Source: Photobacterium sanguinicancri (GTDB lineage: Bacteria > Pseudomonadota > Gammaproteobacteria > Enterobacterales > Vibrionaceae). Taken from it: 64,000 nt of DNA. Below are positions 16,872-25,870 of this stretch, piece after piece (the stretch's first letter is position 1; every line of letters begins with the position of its first letter). The notes below the pieces were generated by a model. It ran no database searches. It worked only from the letters and a program-made list of their open reading frames with translations, and had not been told where the DNA came from. The stretch is from assembly GCF_024346675.1 (NCBI RefSeq), contig NZ_AP024851.1, positions 186,001 through 250,000 on the forward strand, in the 5' to 3' direction. A program made the translations under genes and the position numbers.

Positions 16872-18260
16872 TTAGAAACTGGTGATACTAATAAAGACAG
16901 AAATAATTATCCCGCCTAACATAGGAACTGCGGTACGTTTAGCGAGTTCAAACGGTGATACTTCTGCCACACCAGCGATAGCCACCATATTGGGTGCAAT
17001 CGGTGAAATGTTACGGCTCATCCCTGCGACAAACTGCATTGGTAATAGCATGACAACCGGTGCTATCCCCATTTTTGCTGCAATGTCAGGCACTAAGTTA
17101 GCAAACGAGAAGAATGCAGCGTTACCTGAGCCCATTAAGATGGCGGAGACCATAATGATACCGACCATCACTATGGTCATCAGTACAGGGCCAAATCCAG
17201 CGGTTTCAGCGGCATTAACAATGACATCAATGGCACCTATGGTTTTCAGGCCTTGGGCAAAAGTTTGACCAGCAACGATGAAGGTAACTACGTTAGCAAA
17301 TTGTCGGCCCATACCATCAAAGAAAATTTGAATTGAATCAATTACTTTCTTTGCGTTACCACGGCGGAAATATTCAAAGAACAGCGTGATCACGATAGAC
17401 ACAAACATGGCTGTTGTGACGTCCATCTTAATGCTGCTGATCATTAACTTACTGAAAGTGAAAATCAGTACCAGTGGGATCACGGGTAAAATCGCGTAAA
17501 TCGTAGGTGCGATTGACTGAGTATCTTCAGTTGAATGATTTTCATCAGCTTGATCGGCAAGGTGGCGGTGCTCGCTAGCAATGTGACCACTTTTCACATC
17601 GTAGTATTTCTGAATAACAACATGTAGAACGGCGATGGTGATTAATGCTGCAGCCGCGACAACAAGCTGGTATTGCACAACATAATCGACAACGTCGATA
17701 CCAATAATTTCAGCGGCAAAGTTAACGTTACCTTGGCCTGGTCCCATTTCTACCGCAACCGCGGTAGCGATCGGTGCACAAGCCGATAGTCGGCTTAACC
17801 CTACGCTGCGCATTAGTGGGTACAGTGTCACCATCAACAATACACCTAGGCCTGAGGCACTGGTAATAAAGATGGACAGGAATTCGCCAATGATGAAACA
17901 CATTGCCATGAAAAAGTAAGGCATGTGCTTAATACGAGCAAGTGGACGAGTTAGCACGCGAACGAGGGATTCAGAAGCGCCAATCTCATGCATGTAAAAA
18001 GCAAAACCGGCAATGGCCATGATTTTTAAACCAAGCCCTGCACTCTGGCTTGAAAAGGTGTTTTTAATAAATTGGAAAACATCAAGCCATTGTGAACCTG
18101 TAGAGGCGCTTTCTGGCAATGGTAGGTCTTGGCCAATTAACATTGCGGCAATCATTAAAACAATGCCGCCTGCCATTAATATTGCTTGCGCTTTATATCC
18201 CTTGAGTACAAACATAGTGACAAAGCCTGTCACTATCAATGCAATGATTATTGATAACAT
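16872..18260 (-). CDS. dcuC: Anaerobic C4-dicarboxylate transporter, DcuC family
   Basis: 462 residues, the family length, with about 12 hydrophobic segments. Typical DcuC signatures are present: GEFLSIFITSASGLGVLLM, AVAVEMGPGQGNVNFAAEI and SGNAAFFSFANLVPDIA. DcuC exports succinate during fermentation and can exchange it for fumarate or other C4-dicarboxylates across the inner membrane. AAGGGA precedes the ATG. It is a single gene with a long AT-rich upstream region where anaerobic control would be expected, although no clear FNR box was found there. Confidence 0.92.
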   Translation of the reverse strand: MLSIIIALIVTGFVTMFVLKGYKAQAILMAGGIVLMIAAMLIGQDLPLPESASTGSQWLDVFQFIKNTFSSQSAGLGLKIMAIAGFAFYMHEIGASESLVRVLTRPLARIKHMPYFFMAMCFIIGEFLSIFITSASGLGVLLMVTLYPLMRSVGLSRLSACAPIATAVAVEMGPGQGNVNFAAEIIGIDVVDYVVQYQLVVAAAALITIAVLHVVIQKYYDVKSGHIASEHRHLADQADENHSTEDTQSIAPTIYAILPVIPLVLIFTFSKLMISSIKMDVTTAMFVSIVITLFFEYFRRGNAKKVIDSIQIFFDGMGRQFANVVTFIVAGQTFAQGLKTIGAIDVIVNAAETAGFGPVLMTIVMVGIIMVSAILMGSGNAAFFSFANLVPDIAAKMGIAPVVMLLPMQFVAGMSRNISPIAPNMVAIAGVAEVSPFELAKRTAVPMLGGIIISVFISITSF

Positions 18261-18711
18261 AAGTTCCCTTAAATGACATCACAGCAAAACAGCATGATAA
18301 TCTTAATTGGTGAGTGTCTAGTGGTTGTTAATAGATGTATAAATACTGGCAGGTAGGATCTTATATTGCTTGCCTTGCTTTTTTTGTGATGGATATGCTG
18401 TATTGATAATTGATTTTTTATGCGTTCAATCTGGGCTTTGTTGTTTTAAATTGTTGATTTTTAATGGATTAAATTTAATTATGGTGTGGGTGTATTTATC
18501 AAAGTAAGTTTTCAAAAATAACAATATAAAAAGGAGGGTATAAAGGGTAGTTAAAATAGGCAGTAGATATTGGAATAATTAATTTTAATGTAATTAATAT
18601 ATGTCTTACTTATAGATATGGGATAGAGAATATTCCACATTTAAATCTATTTTTTTTGTGCCGTTCAATTATCAGCCATGATCGTGCTTATTTTATTAAT
18701 ATGTAAAAAGG
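18261..18711. other. AT-rich upstream region of dcuC, 451 bases
   Basis: It lies between the dcuC start and the end of the YdcF-like gene, both on the minus strand. Runs of A and T are common. No gene, terminator or confident FNR or CRP site was seen by eye. Confidence 0.4.
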
Positions 18712-19734
18712 CTAAGCCTGAGTAATGTGCGTGGTGCAAAAGGCGGGTAGGCCAAAGCTTCGTAACGCATCGATATAACAATCCAAACGTATTTTTCCTT
18801 CAGGCTGAGGTTTTGGGCTTAAACCATCACGAGCAGCATAGTGATCAAAGTGAATGAAGGTTGGCTGGTTATTGGGCTGCTGGCCTGTTAATCGCTGGTG
18901 CAGTTGCGTTGATACAAAGATAATTTCACTGCGATGGACATGAATAGAGGCACTGATTAACCAAGCTTGCTGGATATTGTGTTGTTGGAGTTTAGCTAAG
19001 GTGAAGCGTGCATTATCAAGTGTATTGGTGGCCTCATCTTCCAGAATAATACGATCAGCTGCGACTGCATGGCCAATAAGCCATTGCTGCATTGCACAGG
19101 CTTCTGTCATACCAGCTTGTGCTAACCCACCTGTTACAAATATCGGGATTTCGGGATATGCCTTTATTACGGTTAGTGCCGTGTCCAAGCGCTGTAATAA
19201 CATTGGCGGTATGGTGCCATCAGCATTTAATTTATAACCCAAAATGATAATGGCGCTATTACCGTTTTCTTGTTGAATTGTTTTGAGTTCACTTTCAGTG
19301 TTTAGTGCAGTCCCGTAATTTATCGTTTTTGCCAGTATTTGCTCAATAGCGCTAAGCAGTTGCTCGACTTGCATGGCTGTCGGTGATGACACTTCCTTTA
19401 ACCGCTGAAGATAATGTGTCACTTTTTTATGCTGATCTAAATAATGGTGCCATACGGCGAGGTATGTAAGGGGAATAATCGCATCAGATTGAAGAGGACT
19501 TTGAGATACACAATCTTCATAGAGGTGCAGTGCTTTAGGTATTTCCCCCTGAAAAGTATAGATATTTGCAAGGGTTAGCAGTAAATCAGTTCGTGTGGTG
19601 TCTAAACTAATTGCATGTTCAAGGTAGTAGCTGACAGCATCAAGGTTTGTGCCAATATGGCCACCAAAGGGGTACTGAGTGCGGTTGGATGATTGGTAAG
19701 CGAGGGAGGAAGATTCAATTAGCTGGGTGATCAT
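18712..19734 (-). CDS. YdcF/ElyC-like DUF218 protein with an N-terminal TPR-like region
   Basis: 340 residues from ATG at 19734. TTG or GTG near 19800 would add 22 residues, but the extension shows no family feature. Residues about 40-130 form TPR-like helices (LLLTLANIYTFQGEIPKALHLYEDC). The C-terminal half is a DUF218 domain: AIIILGYKLNADGTIPPML, IFVTGG, ILEDEATNTLDNARF and WLISASIHVHRSEIIF. DUF218 proteins such as ElyC and SanA act in envelope homeostasis, but the enzymatic reaction is not established. No signal peptide is evident, so it appears to be cytoplasmic, unlike the membrane-anchored ElyC. Confidence 0.75.
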   Translation of the reverse strand: MITQLIESSSLAYQSSNRTQYPFGGHIGTNLDAVSYYLEHAISLDTTRTDLLLTLANIYTFQGEIPKALHLYEDCVSQSPLQSDAIIPLTYLAVWHHYLDQHKKVTHYLQRLKEVSSPTAMQVEQLLSAIEQILAKTINYGTALNTESELKTIQQENGNSAIIILGYKLNADGTIPPMLLQRLDTALTVIKAYPEIPIFVTGGLAQAGMTEACAMQQWLIGHAVAADRIILEDEATNTLDNARFTLAKLQQHNIQQAWLISASIHVHRSEIIFVSTQLHQRLTGQQPNNQPTFIHFDHYAARDGLSPKPQPEGKIRLDCYIDALRSFGLPAFCTTHITQA

Positions 19735-19867
19735 AGATAGTCGGGTCCGTAACACAAAATGAAAGTCACTATTGTTCACAATGCTACATTTATTCACCAA
19801 ATTCTACCAAGTATTCAGCGATGGCAGACTAAACTATTCGTAGTCAGTGAAGAAAATGGAGATCGTA

Positions 19868-20260
19868 ATGAATAACGTATTTCAACAGCAGGGTGCGTTT
19901 AGCTGGTCTGAGCTTATTGTGGATAATCCAGAAGAAGCGGTGAAGTTCTACCAAGACGTGATTGGCTGGGAAGTAGAAGCGATGGAAATGCCACAAGGTG
20001 TTTATCACGTTGTAAAATCAAACGGTGAGCCAGTGGGTGGGATCATGGCAAAACCACCAGGCGCAGAGAAAATGCCTAATTATTGGGGCTGCTATATAAC
20101 GGTAGAAAACGTGGATGAGACAATAGCAAAAGCAGAGGCTGCGGGTGGGAAGGCGGTTTATCCAGCGATGGATGTACCCGGTGTCGGTCGGATGTGTGCT
20201 TTTTTTGATGTTTCGGGTGCCATTATTTCAGTGATCACCTATGAGAAAAAAGAGTGTTAG
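19868..20260 (+). CDS. VOC superfamily (glyoxalase/dioxygenase fold) protein
   Basis: 130 residues from ATG at 19868, with GGAGAT just upstream. Two beta-alpha-beta-beta-beta modules are visible: FSWSELIVDNPEEAVKFYQD and YITVENVDETIAKAEAAGGK. The pattern FYxxVIGW is typical of VOC proteins of the CFP-30 (COG3324) type. The substrate is unknown, with detoxification or a small-molecule binding role likely. It is monocistronic. Confidence 0.85.
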   Translation: MNNVFQQQGAFSWSELIVDNPEEAVKFYQDVIGWEVEAMEMPQGVYHVVKSNGEPVGGIMAKPPGAEKMPNYWGCYITVENVDETIAKAEAAGGKAVYPAMDVPGVGRMCAFFDVSGAIISVITYEKKEC

Positions 20261-20512
20261 CTCCTTTATTTCACCTTGCGGTGCGGCGTTTTAGTGTGTA
20301 CTCAATTTTTGCTATGCAATGAAAGTGAAGAAATAACGAACACTTTAAATTTTGTAAAACCTGCTTACATTATTTTGCGTAACTTATGGAATATGGTGCT
20401 GATTATATGTATTTGATTTTAATGATTAAATAAGCTTTATCCTAATGCTTGTTGAGAATTATTTTTTACTTTTTTTTGTATGACGTGCATAATCTGGAAG
20501 AATTTTTGACCA

Positions 20513-20527
20513 GTTTCTTAGAGAAAC
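20513..20527. promoter_or_regulatory. Inverted repeat upstream of eptA
   Basis: GTTTCT-N3-AGAAAC lies about 20 bases before the eptA start codon, a position that could be an operator or part of the leader. The symmetry is seen; its use is inference. Confidence 0.3.
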
Positions 20528-20548
20528 GAACATACTGGCGCTATACGA

Positions 20549-22159
20549 ATGAAAATCCGCTTAAATAGCATTGTATACACACTGCTCATTGCTTTATTTT
20601 TTACTATTTTCCAAAATATTGCCGTTTGGGAACGCTTAGACATTATCTTTGAATCCCTGCCTGATGCGTCAATGGGGTTCAAGTTGTCTCTGCCTTTCTT
20701 TATCTTGGCGATAATGAATGTGGTATTCACCTTGTTCACATGGCCATACCTTCACCGCGCGGTGATTGGCTTGATCATTATTATTTCGTCAATGGCGACA
20801 TTTGGTATGCACCAATACGGTGTTGTACTTGATTACGATATGATCGTAAATGTGATTGAAACCGATACCAATGAAGCGACCAGCTACATGTCAACATCGG
20901 TTGTATTGTGGTTTGTATCATTAGCGGTTATTCCACTTTTCATTATGAGTCGCATTGAAGTTAAATTTAATGGCGTAATTAAAGAAGTGATCTTCAAAGC
21001 GCTAAGTATTGTTGGTTCAGTTGTCGTGGTTGCTCTGATTGCCTCTATGTACTACAAAGATTATGCATCGTTACTTCGTAATAATGCAGAAATCAAATCG
21101 ACGCTTAATCCTACTAACTATATTACAGCTACGTTCCGTGTTGCGAAAACTCGTTTGTATGAAGCCAACTTACCATTTGTCCAAATTGGTACAGATGCGG
21201 TAAATCGCAATGCTGATAACGAGCAAAAAAATGTGTTAGTTGTGGTTGTAGGTGAAACGGCGCGTGCCATGAACTCATCGTTTAATGGTTATGAGAAAGA
21301 AACCAACGAATATCTAGCAAAGCAAGAGGGGGTGATTAACTTCCCGAATGTTAGCTCATGTGGTACTGCGACAGCTGTTTCTTTGCCGTGTATGTTCTCG
21401 AATATGACCAAGTCATCTTACAGTGCTTCTACCGCTCGTCACCAGGAAGGGCTATTAGATGTGCTGGATCACGCGGGTGTGGATGTGCTTTGGAAGAACA
21501 ACAACAGTGGTTGTAAAGGTGCTTGCGACCGCGTGCCGTATATTAATTCGAGCAAATCTAAAAGTGAGGAACTGTGTACAAGGGGAACCTGTTTTGACGG
21601 TGTTTTACTTGAAAACTTGGACGAAGAGATTACAGCCATCAAAAAGGACGGTGTGATTGTATTGCACCTGCTAGGTAGCCATGGTCCTACGTACTATAAA
21701 CGTTACCCTGATGAGTTTAAAAAATTCACGCCAACCTGTGATACGGCTGAAATTCAGAATTGCTCCAAAGAAGAGTTAGTGAACACTTACGATAATACCC
21801 TGCTATATACGGATTACTTGTTGAGTGAAGTGATCAATACACTGAAAGCACAAGACGATAGCGTAAATACAGCCATGCTTTATGTGTCTGATCACGGTGA
21901 ATCATTAGGTGAAAACGGTATCTACTTACATGGTCTACCGTACGCGATTGCCCCTGATTACCAAACGCATGTACCTATGGTTACTTGGATGTCTGATAGC
22001 TTCACCAAGAAGCATAAGTTAAATACTGAGTGTCTTCAGGAAATGGCGCAAGGCGAGTATTCACATGACAACTTCTTCCATTCAATCTTAGGTTTGATGG
22101 ATATCGAAACAAGTGAATACAAACCAGCGTTAGACATGTTTGCGACATGTTCAAAATAA
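20549..22159 (+). CDS. eptA: Lipid A phosphoethanolamine transferase, EptA family
   Basis: 536 residues. Five N-terminal transmembrane helices (to about residue 175) are followed by a periplasmic alkaline-phosphatase-like domain. The metal and nucleophile motifs are present: GETARAMNSSFNGY (catalytic Thr), SCGTATAVSLPCMFSNM, and SDHGESLGENGIYLHG. Many Cys (SCG, PCM, CKGACD, CTRGTC, CDTAEIQNC) fit the family's disulfides. The enzyme moves phosphoethanolamine from phosphatidylethanolamine to lipid A, lowering negative charge and giving resistance to cationic peptides and polymyxin. dgkA follows 37 bases downstream, which fits recycling of the diacylglycerol product. Confidence 0.92.
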   Translation: MKIRLNSIVYTLLIALFFTIFQNIAVWERLDIIFESLPDASMGFKLSLPFFILAIMNVVFTLFTWPYLHRAVIGLIIIISSMATFGMHQYGVVLDYDMIVNVIETDTNEATSYMSTSVVLWFVSLAVIPLFIMSRIEVKFNGVIKEVIFKALSIVGSVVVVALIASMYYKDYASLLRNNAEIKSTLNPTNYITATFRVAKTRLYEANLPFVQIGTDAVNRNADNEQKNVLVVVVGETARAMNSSFNGYEKETNEYLAKQEGVINFPNVSSCGTATAVSLPCMFSNMTKSSYSASTARHQEGLLDVLDHAGVDVLWKNNNSGCKGACDRVPYINSSKSKSEELCTRGTCFDGVLLENLDEEITAIKKDGVIVLHLLGSHGPTYYKRYPDEFKKFTPTCDTAEIQNCSKEELVNTYDNTLLYTDYLLSEVINTLKAQDDSVNTAMLYVSDHGESLGENGIYLHGLPYAIAPDYQTHVPMVTWMSDSFTKKHKLNTECLQEMAQGEYSHDNFFHSILGLMDIETSEYKPALDMFATCSK

Positions 22160-22196
22160 TGCATCTTAATTTAGTTCTATATATAGGAAAATCTAC

Positions 22197-22556
22197 ATGA
22201 AACCTGGTGCTACCGGTATTAAACGCGTTATTGACGCGACGGGTTACTCCATGAAAGGCTTAAAGGCGGCTTGGCAACACGAAGCTGCTTTTCGTCAAGA
22301 AATCGTATTAATGGCATTGTTGACTGTCGTTACTTTTTTCTTACCTGTCACTAAATTAGAGCAAGTCGTGATGATTGGCTCATTATTCATCGTGGTGATT
22401 GTAGAACTTCTTAACTCAGCTGTTGAAGCGGTTGTTGACCGTGTAGGTTCGGAATTCCATGAGTTAAGTGGCCGAGCAAAAGACATTGGTTCAGCGGCTG
22501 TATTTGTGGCGTTGACACTGGTGACTGTTACTTGGGGTCTTATCCTATTTACTTAA
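22197..22556 (+). CDS. dgkA: Diacylglycerol kinase
   Basis: 119 residues, family length. Signatures: the N-terminal surface helix (GLKAAWQHEAAFRQE), and VIVELLNSAVEAVVDRVG carrying the catalytic Glu and Asn of DgkA. There are three transmembrane helices. It phosphorylates diacylglycerol to phosphatidic acid at the inner membrane. The gene follows eptA in the same transcription unit, so it would salvage the diacylglycerol left after phosphoethanolamine transfer. Confidence 0.95.
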   Translation: MKPGATGIKRVIDATGYSMKGLKAAWQHEAAFRQEIVLMALLTVVTFFLPVTKLEQVVMIGSLFIVVIVELLNSAVEAVVDRVGSEFHELSGRAKDIGSAAVFVALTLVTVTWGLILFT

Positions 22557-22608
22557 CTCGTTTGGCATTTTGCTTTAAGAAGCGTGAATGTTAATAGATG
22601 AGTGTTAA

Positions 22609-22640
22609 AAAAATCCCTAGCTTTTGGCTAGGGATTTTTT
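22609..22640. terminator. Terminator after dgkA
   Basis: AAATCCCTAGC (22611-22621) pairs with GCTAGGGATTT (22627-22637), followed by T6. A-runs on the left make it usable from the opposite strand too. Confidence 0.9.
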
Positions 22641-22673
22641 ATTTGTGCAAAGTAAACTGTCGTTAGACCTAGA

Positions 22674-23633
22674 TTAAAAAACAGAGGACATGCCCGGTAC
22701 TTGTGACTGCAACATCACCATGCCAAGGATGATGAGTGCCCCCCCTCCTAATGCTTGTACCACAGGACGAAGATCGGTTAATACTGACGTCGGTTTAGTC
22801 GTATTATGTTTAATATAAAAGTGAGCCAACTTCTTGCCTGTAATTGTCATCATTGCGAGGGTAGAGGTTGTCATTGCGGTTCCTAATGCCATCACGATAG
22901 CACTGACTATGCCAAGCCAATACATATCGACCATATTGGAAAACAGCAGCACCATAATGGCGCCAGTACATGGTCGGATACCAATGCTGGCAATGATACT
23001 GACAATTTCTTTTTTGGATGTTGTTTGGTTTACGCTATCGGCAGATGCATGATGATGACAGCAAGTCTGTATGCTTGGTACGTTAGTATCTTGCGCTTTA
23101 TTGGTTAGCTGCATTCGCCATAAGGTGCGGAGACTGCGTGTTATTAGCGCAAGACCCAAAGCAATTACGGCATAAAAACTCCAAGTGACAAAGGTGTCAG
23201 CGTGGGCGCTAATGTCGCGCATGGAGGTATGATAAACAAAACGCAAAGTAGAAACGAGGCTGATCGCGACAATGGCTTGCATTAATGCAGACAGTAACGT
23301 GATCCATAAGCTAATGGTTACTTTGGCGGGATGGGTCGCCACATAGGTAGAGACAATGACCTTGCCATGACCAGGCCCCAGAGAGTGTAAAATGCCATAC
23401 AATAGACTAACACTCACTAAGCTGATGCTGGCCGAGAGAGGCTCAGTTTTCGCATCAAACAGTAACTCACTTAACGTGTTATAAAGGCTGCGTTGCCACT
23501 GCATACCAGATAGGATCAGGGAAGGCCAAGCTTGCCACAAGGTGTAGCCTACGATGCTAAACAAGCTTAACACTGTGAGTAAGCCATAAATCGAAAAGAG
23601 CCAATGAGCGACGGAAGAGCGGGTTGATTGCAT
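22674..23633 (-). CDS. zevB: ZevB/RcnA-like nickel/cobalt/zinc membrane transporter
   Basis: 319 residues and about seven hydrophobic segments. The family motifs are HSLGPGHGKVIVSTY and GIRPCTGAIMVLLF. Between them lies a His/Cys cluster (CCHHHASAD), probably a cytoplasmic metal loop. RcnA/HoxN-type proteins move Ni, Co or Zn. Pairing with a DUF1007 secreted protein 14 bases upstream matches Haemophilus influenzae ZevAB, a zinc importer. The symbol therefore rests on the pair, and the actual metal is inference. Confidence 0.8.
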   Translation of the reverse strand: MQSTRSSVAHWLFSIYGLLTVLSLFSIVGYTLWQAWPSLILSGMQWQRSLYNTLSELLFDAKTEPLSASISLVSVSLLYGILHSLGPGHGKVIVSTYVATHPAKVTISLWITLLSALMQAIVAISLVSTLRFVYHTSMRDISAHADTFVTWSFYAVIALGLALITRSLRTLWRMQLTNKAQDTNVPSIQTCCHHHASADSVNQTTSKKEIVSIIASIGIRPCTGAIMVLLFSNMVDMYWLGIVSAIVMALGTAMTTSTLAMMTITGKKLAHFYIKHNTTKPTSVLTDLRPVVQALGGGALIILGMVMLQSQVPGMSSVF

Positions 23634-23647
23634 TTGACTGACCTTGA

Positions 23648-24337
23648 TTAGACCTTTGGTTGACAGACAATAGTGACTGTTTGAGTAAAGAGTTGACCTA
23701 ATGCGTTATCAGGATCGGCATCGGCTGGCAGCGACATGGCGTAGCTCATTTGTTCAGCTGTTGGGTTTGGTTTAATTACCTTCACTTGGCAGTGTTCTTT
23801 CAGCGGTTCAGCAAGGGTGATATCGCTGTTCGCTTTCCATGCCAGATCAACGTAATAGCTTGGTTCAAATACGCGTAGCTTTAATGGCTTTTCAGGTAGC
23901 GGTTGAGGGGTAGCGAGAGGCAGCTCAAAACTTAAAGTGATTTTCATTCTATCTTGGCTTAACGATCCACCAGGCGATACTTTATATTTGATCGGTTGCT
24001 CATTTTGGTAGAAGTACGTGAAGTAGTGTTCCTGCAATAGGTTTTCCATTACAGAATCAGCGATAGTTTGGAAAGTAGAGACCTTGTTTTCTGCTGATGT
24101 ATCTTCACCATCGAGCATATAGGCCGACGTCATTGCATCAAATGTCCAATGCATTTTAAAACCCGTGATATGAGTTTTAGTGCCAAGAATTTCTGTATGA
24201 ATATCGACCCAAGAGTGAGGGTGGGCAAGGGATACTGAAGGTATTATGCATAATACCCCGAGCAGTAGTGTTGAAAAGCGTCGGCGGAGTGTAGTCAAAA
24301 AGGGAATATTAGTCGAAGGTAAAAGCAGCTTTGTCAT
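23648..24337 (-). CDS. zevA: DUF1007 periplasmic protein, ZevA-like
   Basis: 229 residues. The signal peptide runs to about SLAHPHSWVDI, so the mature N-terminus begins with a His-rich motif (HPHSWVD), the hallmark of DUF1007. The rest is beta-rich with two Cys in the C-terminal part (EHCQVK and IVCQPK). In H. influenzae the ZevA homologue is a periplasmic partner needed for zinc uptake through ZevB. It is directly upstream of the zevB-like gene, and an upstream hairpin separates it from the DUF4198 gene. Confidence 0.8.
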   Translation of the reverse strand: MTKLLLPSTNIPFLTTLRRRFSTLLLGVLCIIPSVSLAHPHSWVDIHTEILGTKTHITGFKMHWTFDAMTSAYMLDGEDTSAENKVSTFQTIADSVMENLLQEHYFTYFYQNEQPIKYKVSPGGSLSQDRMKITLSFELPLATPQPLPEKPLKLRVFEPSYYVDLAWKANSDITLAEPLKEHCQVKVIKPNPTAEQMSYAMSLPADADPDNALGQLFTQTVTIVCQPKV

Positions 24338-24417
24338 GACACCATTTTCATCGATTTTGGTTTGATGTGGGATGTTACTTTATCACATTTTATCATCGAC
24401 AGTGCTTGGTGTTTAAA

Positions 24418-24446
24418 AGAAAAACGGAAGGCAAGCTTCCGTTTAT
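24418..24446 (-). terminator. Terminator-like hairpin between the DUF4198 gene and zevA
   Basis: AAACGGAAG (24422-24430) pairs with CTTCCGTTT (24436-24444), loop GCAAG. On the minus strand a T-rich tail follows. It would end or attenuate the DUF4198 transcript before zevA. Confidence 0.7.
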
Positions 24447-24501
24447 GATTAACCTGTTTTAATACAATTGACTTGCTTTAACAGAGTCAGTGTTGTTGGG
24501 T

Positions 24502-25296
24502 TTAAAGCTCTTTAGCTTGTACCCAAATAACGGCATCTTGAGACAGTTCTTTGCCTTGGTATTCTGTATCAGGACCAGTGCCTAGACATGCAAAGCCCCA
24601 AGTGCCCGCTTTAGGGATACCAAATGTAAATACACCGTTATTATCGGTAAACGCTACAATAGCTGATGCAGGTGCTTCGCGGTAGTTGGTTTTACCGAAT
24701 GCATTCTTTTCTAGATTAATGTCAGTATTTACAAATTCGATTTCACATTCTGCACCTGCAACGGGTTTGCCGTCGCTGATGACTCTACCGCTGAATGTAC
24801 CGCCCGCGAAAACTTGGTATGGTTTGTTTAATGGTAAAATTTCTGTTTTAAGACCAAGTGGCTCTTCCCAACCTGTCGGCATAGCCCCTTTATTAACAAA
24901 ACTTTTAGTGATCTGTTGAATGTAAACGTCTTCATTTTTCTCGTAGTAAGGTGTTGGTACAACAGCAAAAATGTAGTCGCCGTTACGCTGTACTTTTACA
25001 TCAGCTTGGTAAGCTTTTGCTTTGTTTTCTGGACCCTGCCAGCTGATTTCTTTTAACTTCGCCATCAGATCCGTGCGCTTATCTTTGAATTGCACGAAGA
25101 ACTCAAGTGGCTTTTCCATATCCATTACATGACCATTTTCCATTGGGTGCCCAAAAACCAACTTCATGTCGAGTGTCGCAGGTTTCGCCAGCTGCATCTC
25201 GGGTGTGTACGCCATTTGGAAGTGCGCGTGACTTGCCACTGAAAAAGAGAGAGTTGCGGCACTTAGAAGGGCTAGGGTTGTTTTTTTCATGATCAT
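24502..25296 (-). CDS. DUF4198 periplasmic protein, putative metal-uptake accessory component
   Basis: 264 residues with a signal peptide ending at SHAHF, so a His sits at the mature N-terminus. The N-terminal half is the DUF4198 beta-sandwich (FQMAYTPEMQL, KLVFGHPMENGHVMDM), with a His/Met cluster that could bind metal. The C-terminal half resembles a carboxypeptidase-regulatory beta-sandwich (FAGGTFSGRVISDGKPVAGAECEIEF). DUF4198 proteins accompany nickel and cobalt transporters (NikK-like). Here it lies upstream of ZevAB and downstream of a small related protein. Starts at 25296 and 25290 are both possible. Confidence 0.75.
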   Translation of the reverse strand: MIMKKTTLALLSAATLSFSVASHAHFQMAYTPEMQLAKPATLDMKLVFGHPMENGHVMDMEKPLEFFVQFKDKRTDLMAKLKEISWQGPENKAKAYQADVKVQRNGDYIFAVVPTPYYEKNEDVYIQQITKSFVNKGAMPTGWEEPLGLKTEILPLNKPYQVFAGGTFSGRVISDGKPVAGAECEIEFVNTDINLEKNAFGKTNYREAPASAIVAFTDNNGVFTFGIPKAGTWGFACLGTGPDTEYQGKELSQDAVIWVQAKEL

Positions 25297-25350
25297 ATTA
25301 TCCTTATAGATTTGTCAGTTTTGGTCTTGTAGCTAGAAATTATTTGGCTG

Positions 25351-25662
25351 TTATTCGACAATATTTTCGCTATCGATAGAGATGAGGTGGCCTGGGCCCG
25401 CGTTAAATTCAACGTGGTAAGCTGATTTTGGTTTGTCGAATTCAAATTCACTGTCTTCATTCATTTTGCCTTTCACGACTAATTCACCACTGTCGTTAAT
25501 AACCTTTATTTCTACCCCAGTTGCTGACGAACCATCGGAAAAACCGCCTTCACAAAGTACCGTACCATCGCCTGAGTCATAGCATGAACACAGTGGCGTA
25601 TGGGCTAGTGCAATTGTTGGAGTAAAAAGGGCTGCAATAAGTGCCAATTGTTGAAAACGCAT
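25351..25662 (-). CDS. Small secreted protein, putative accessory of the metal-uptake cluster
   Basis: 103 residues with a signal peptide ending near ALAHT. Three Cys lie close together in the mature N-terminus (LCSCYDSGDGTVLCEGGF). The C-terminal region is a short beta-sandwich (GVEIKVINDSGELVVKGKM) like the NikL-type additional component of nickel/cobalt uptake systems. GAAGGAA precedes the ATG. It is 54 bases upstream of the DUF4198 gene on the same strand and divergent from feoA. The exact role is unknown. Confidence 0.65.
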   Translation of the reverse strand: MRFQQLALIAALFTPTIALAHTPLCSCYDSGDGTVLCEGGFSDGSSATGVEIKVINDSGELVVKGKMNEDSEFEFDKPKSAYHVEFNAGPGHLISIDSENIVE

Positions 25663-25762
25663 AGGGTATTCCTTCAGGTTATTATTGTTTCAGCCTCTCG
25701 CTGAATTGATGGCGGGACTTTAAATTAAGTCGCAGTTAAATTCTGCTTCATTCGACATAAAA

Positions 25763-25776
25763 TTGATCGCGATCAT
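25763..25776. promoter_or_regulatory. FNR-like box upstream of feoA
   Basis: TTGAT-N4-ATCAT matches nine of the ten defined positions of the FNR consensus TTGAT-N4-ATCAA and contains the 12-base palindrome TGATCGCGATCA. Escherichia coli feo is known to be activated by FNR, so the position suits anaerobic induction of ferrous iron uptake. Confidence 0.6.
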
Positions 25777-25781
25777 CCTAA

Positions 25782-25796
25782 TGATAACTATTGTTA
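25782..25796. promoter_or_regulatory. Fur-like box upstream of feoA
   Basis: TGATAAC-T-ATTGTTA matches 12 of 14 positions of the 7-1-7 Fur consensus TGATAAT-N-ATTATCA. It lies about 75 bases before feoA and just after the FNR-like box. It could also affect the divergent metal-uptake gene. Confidence 0.6.
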
Positions 25797-25870
25797 TTTG
25801 CGGTTGAGTTTGTTTATCAATATACGTAAATTCAGTAGATTATGCCTTACATCTCATATCGACTATTCAA

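Noticed and set aside
16882..17268. 128-codon frame antisense to dcuC
   Set aside because: A mirror of conserved codon use in the transporter; no supporting signals.
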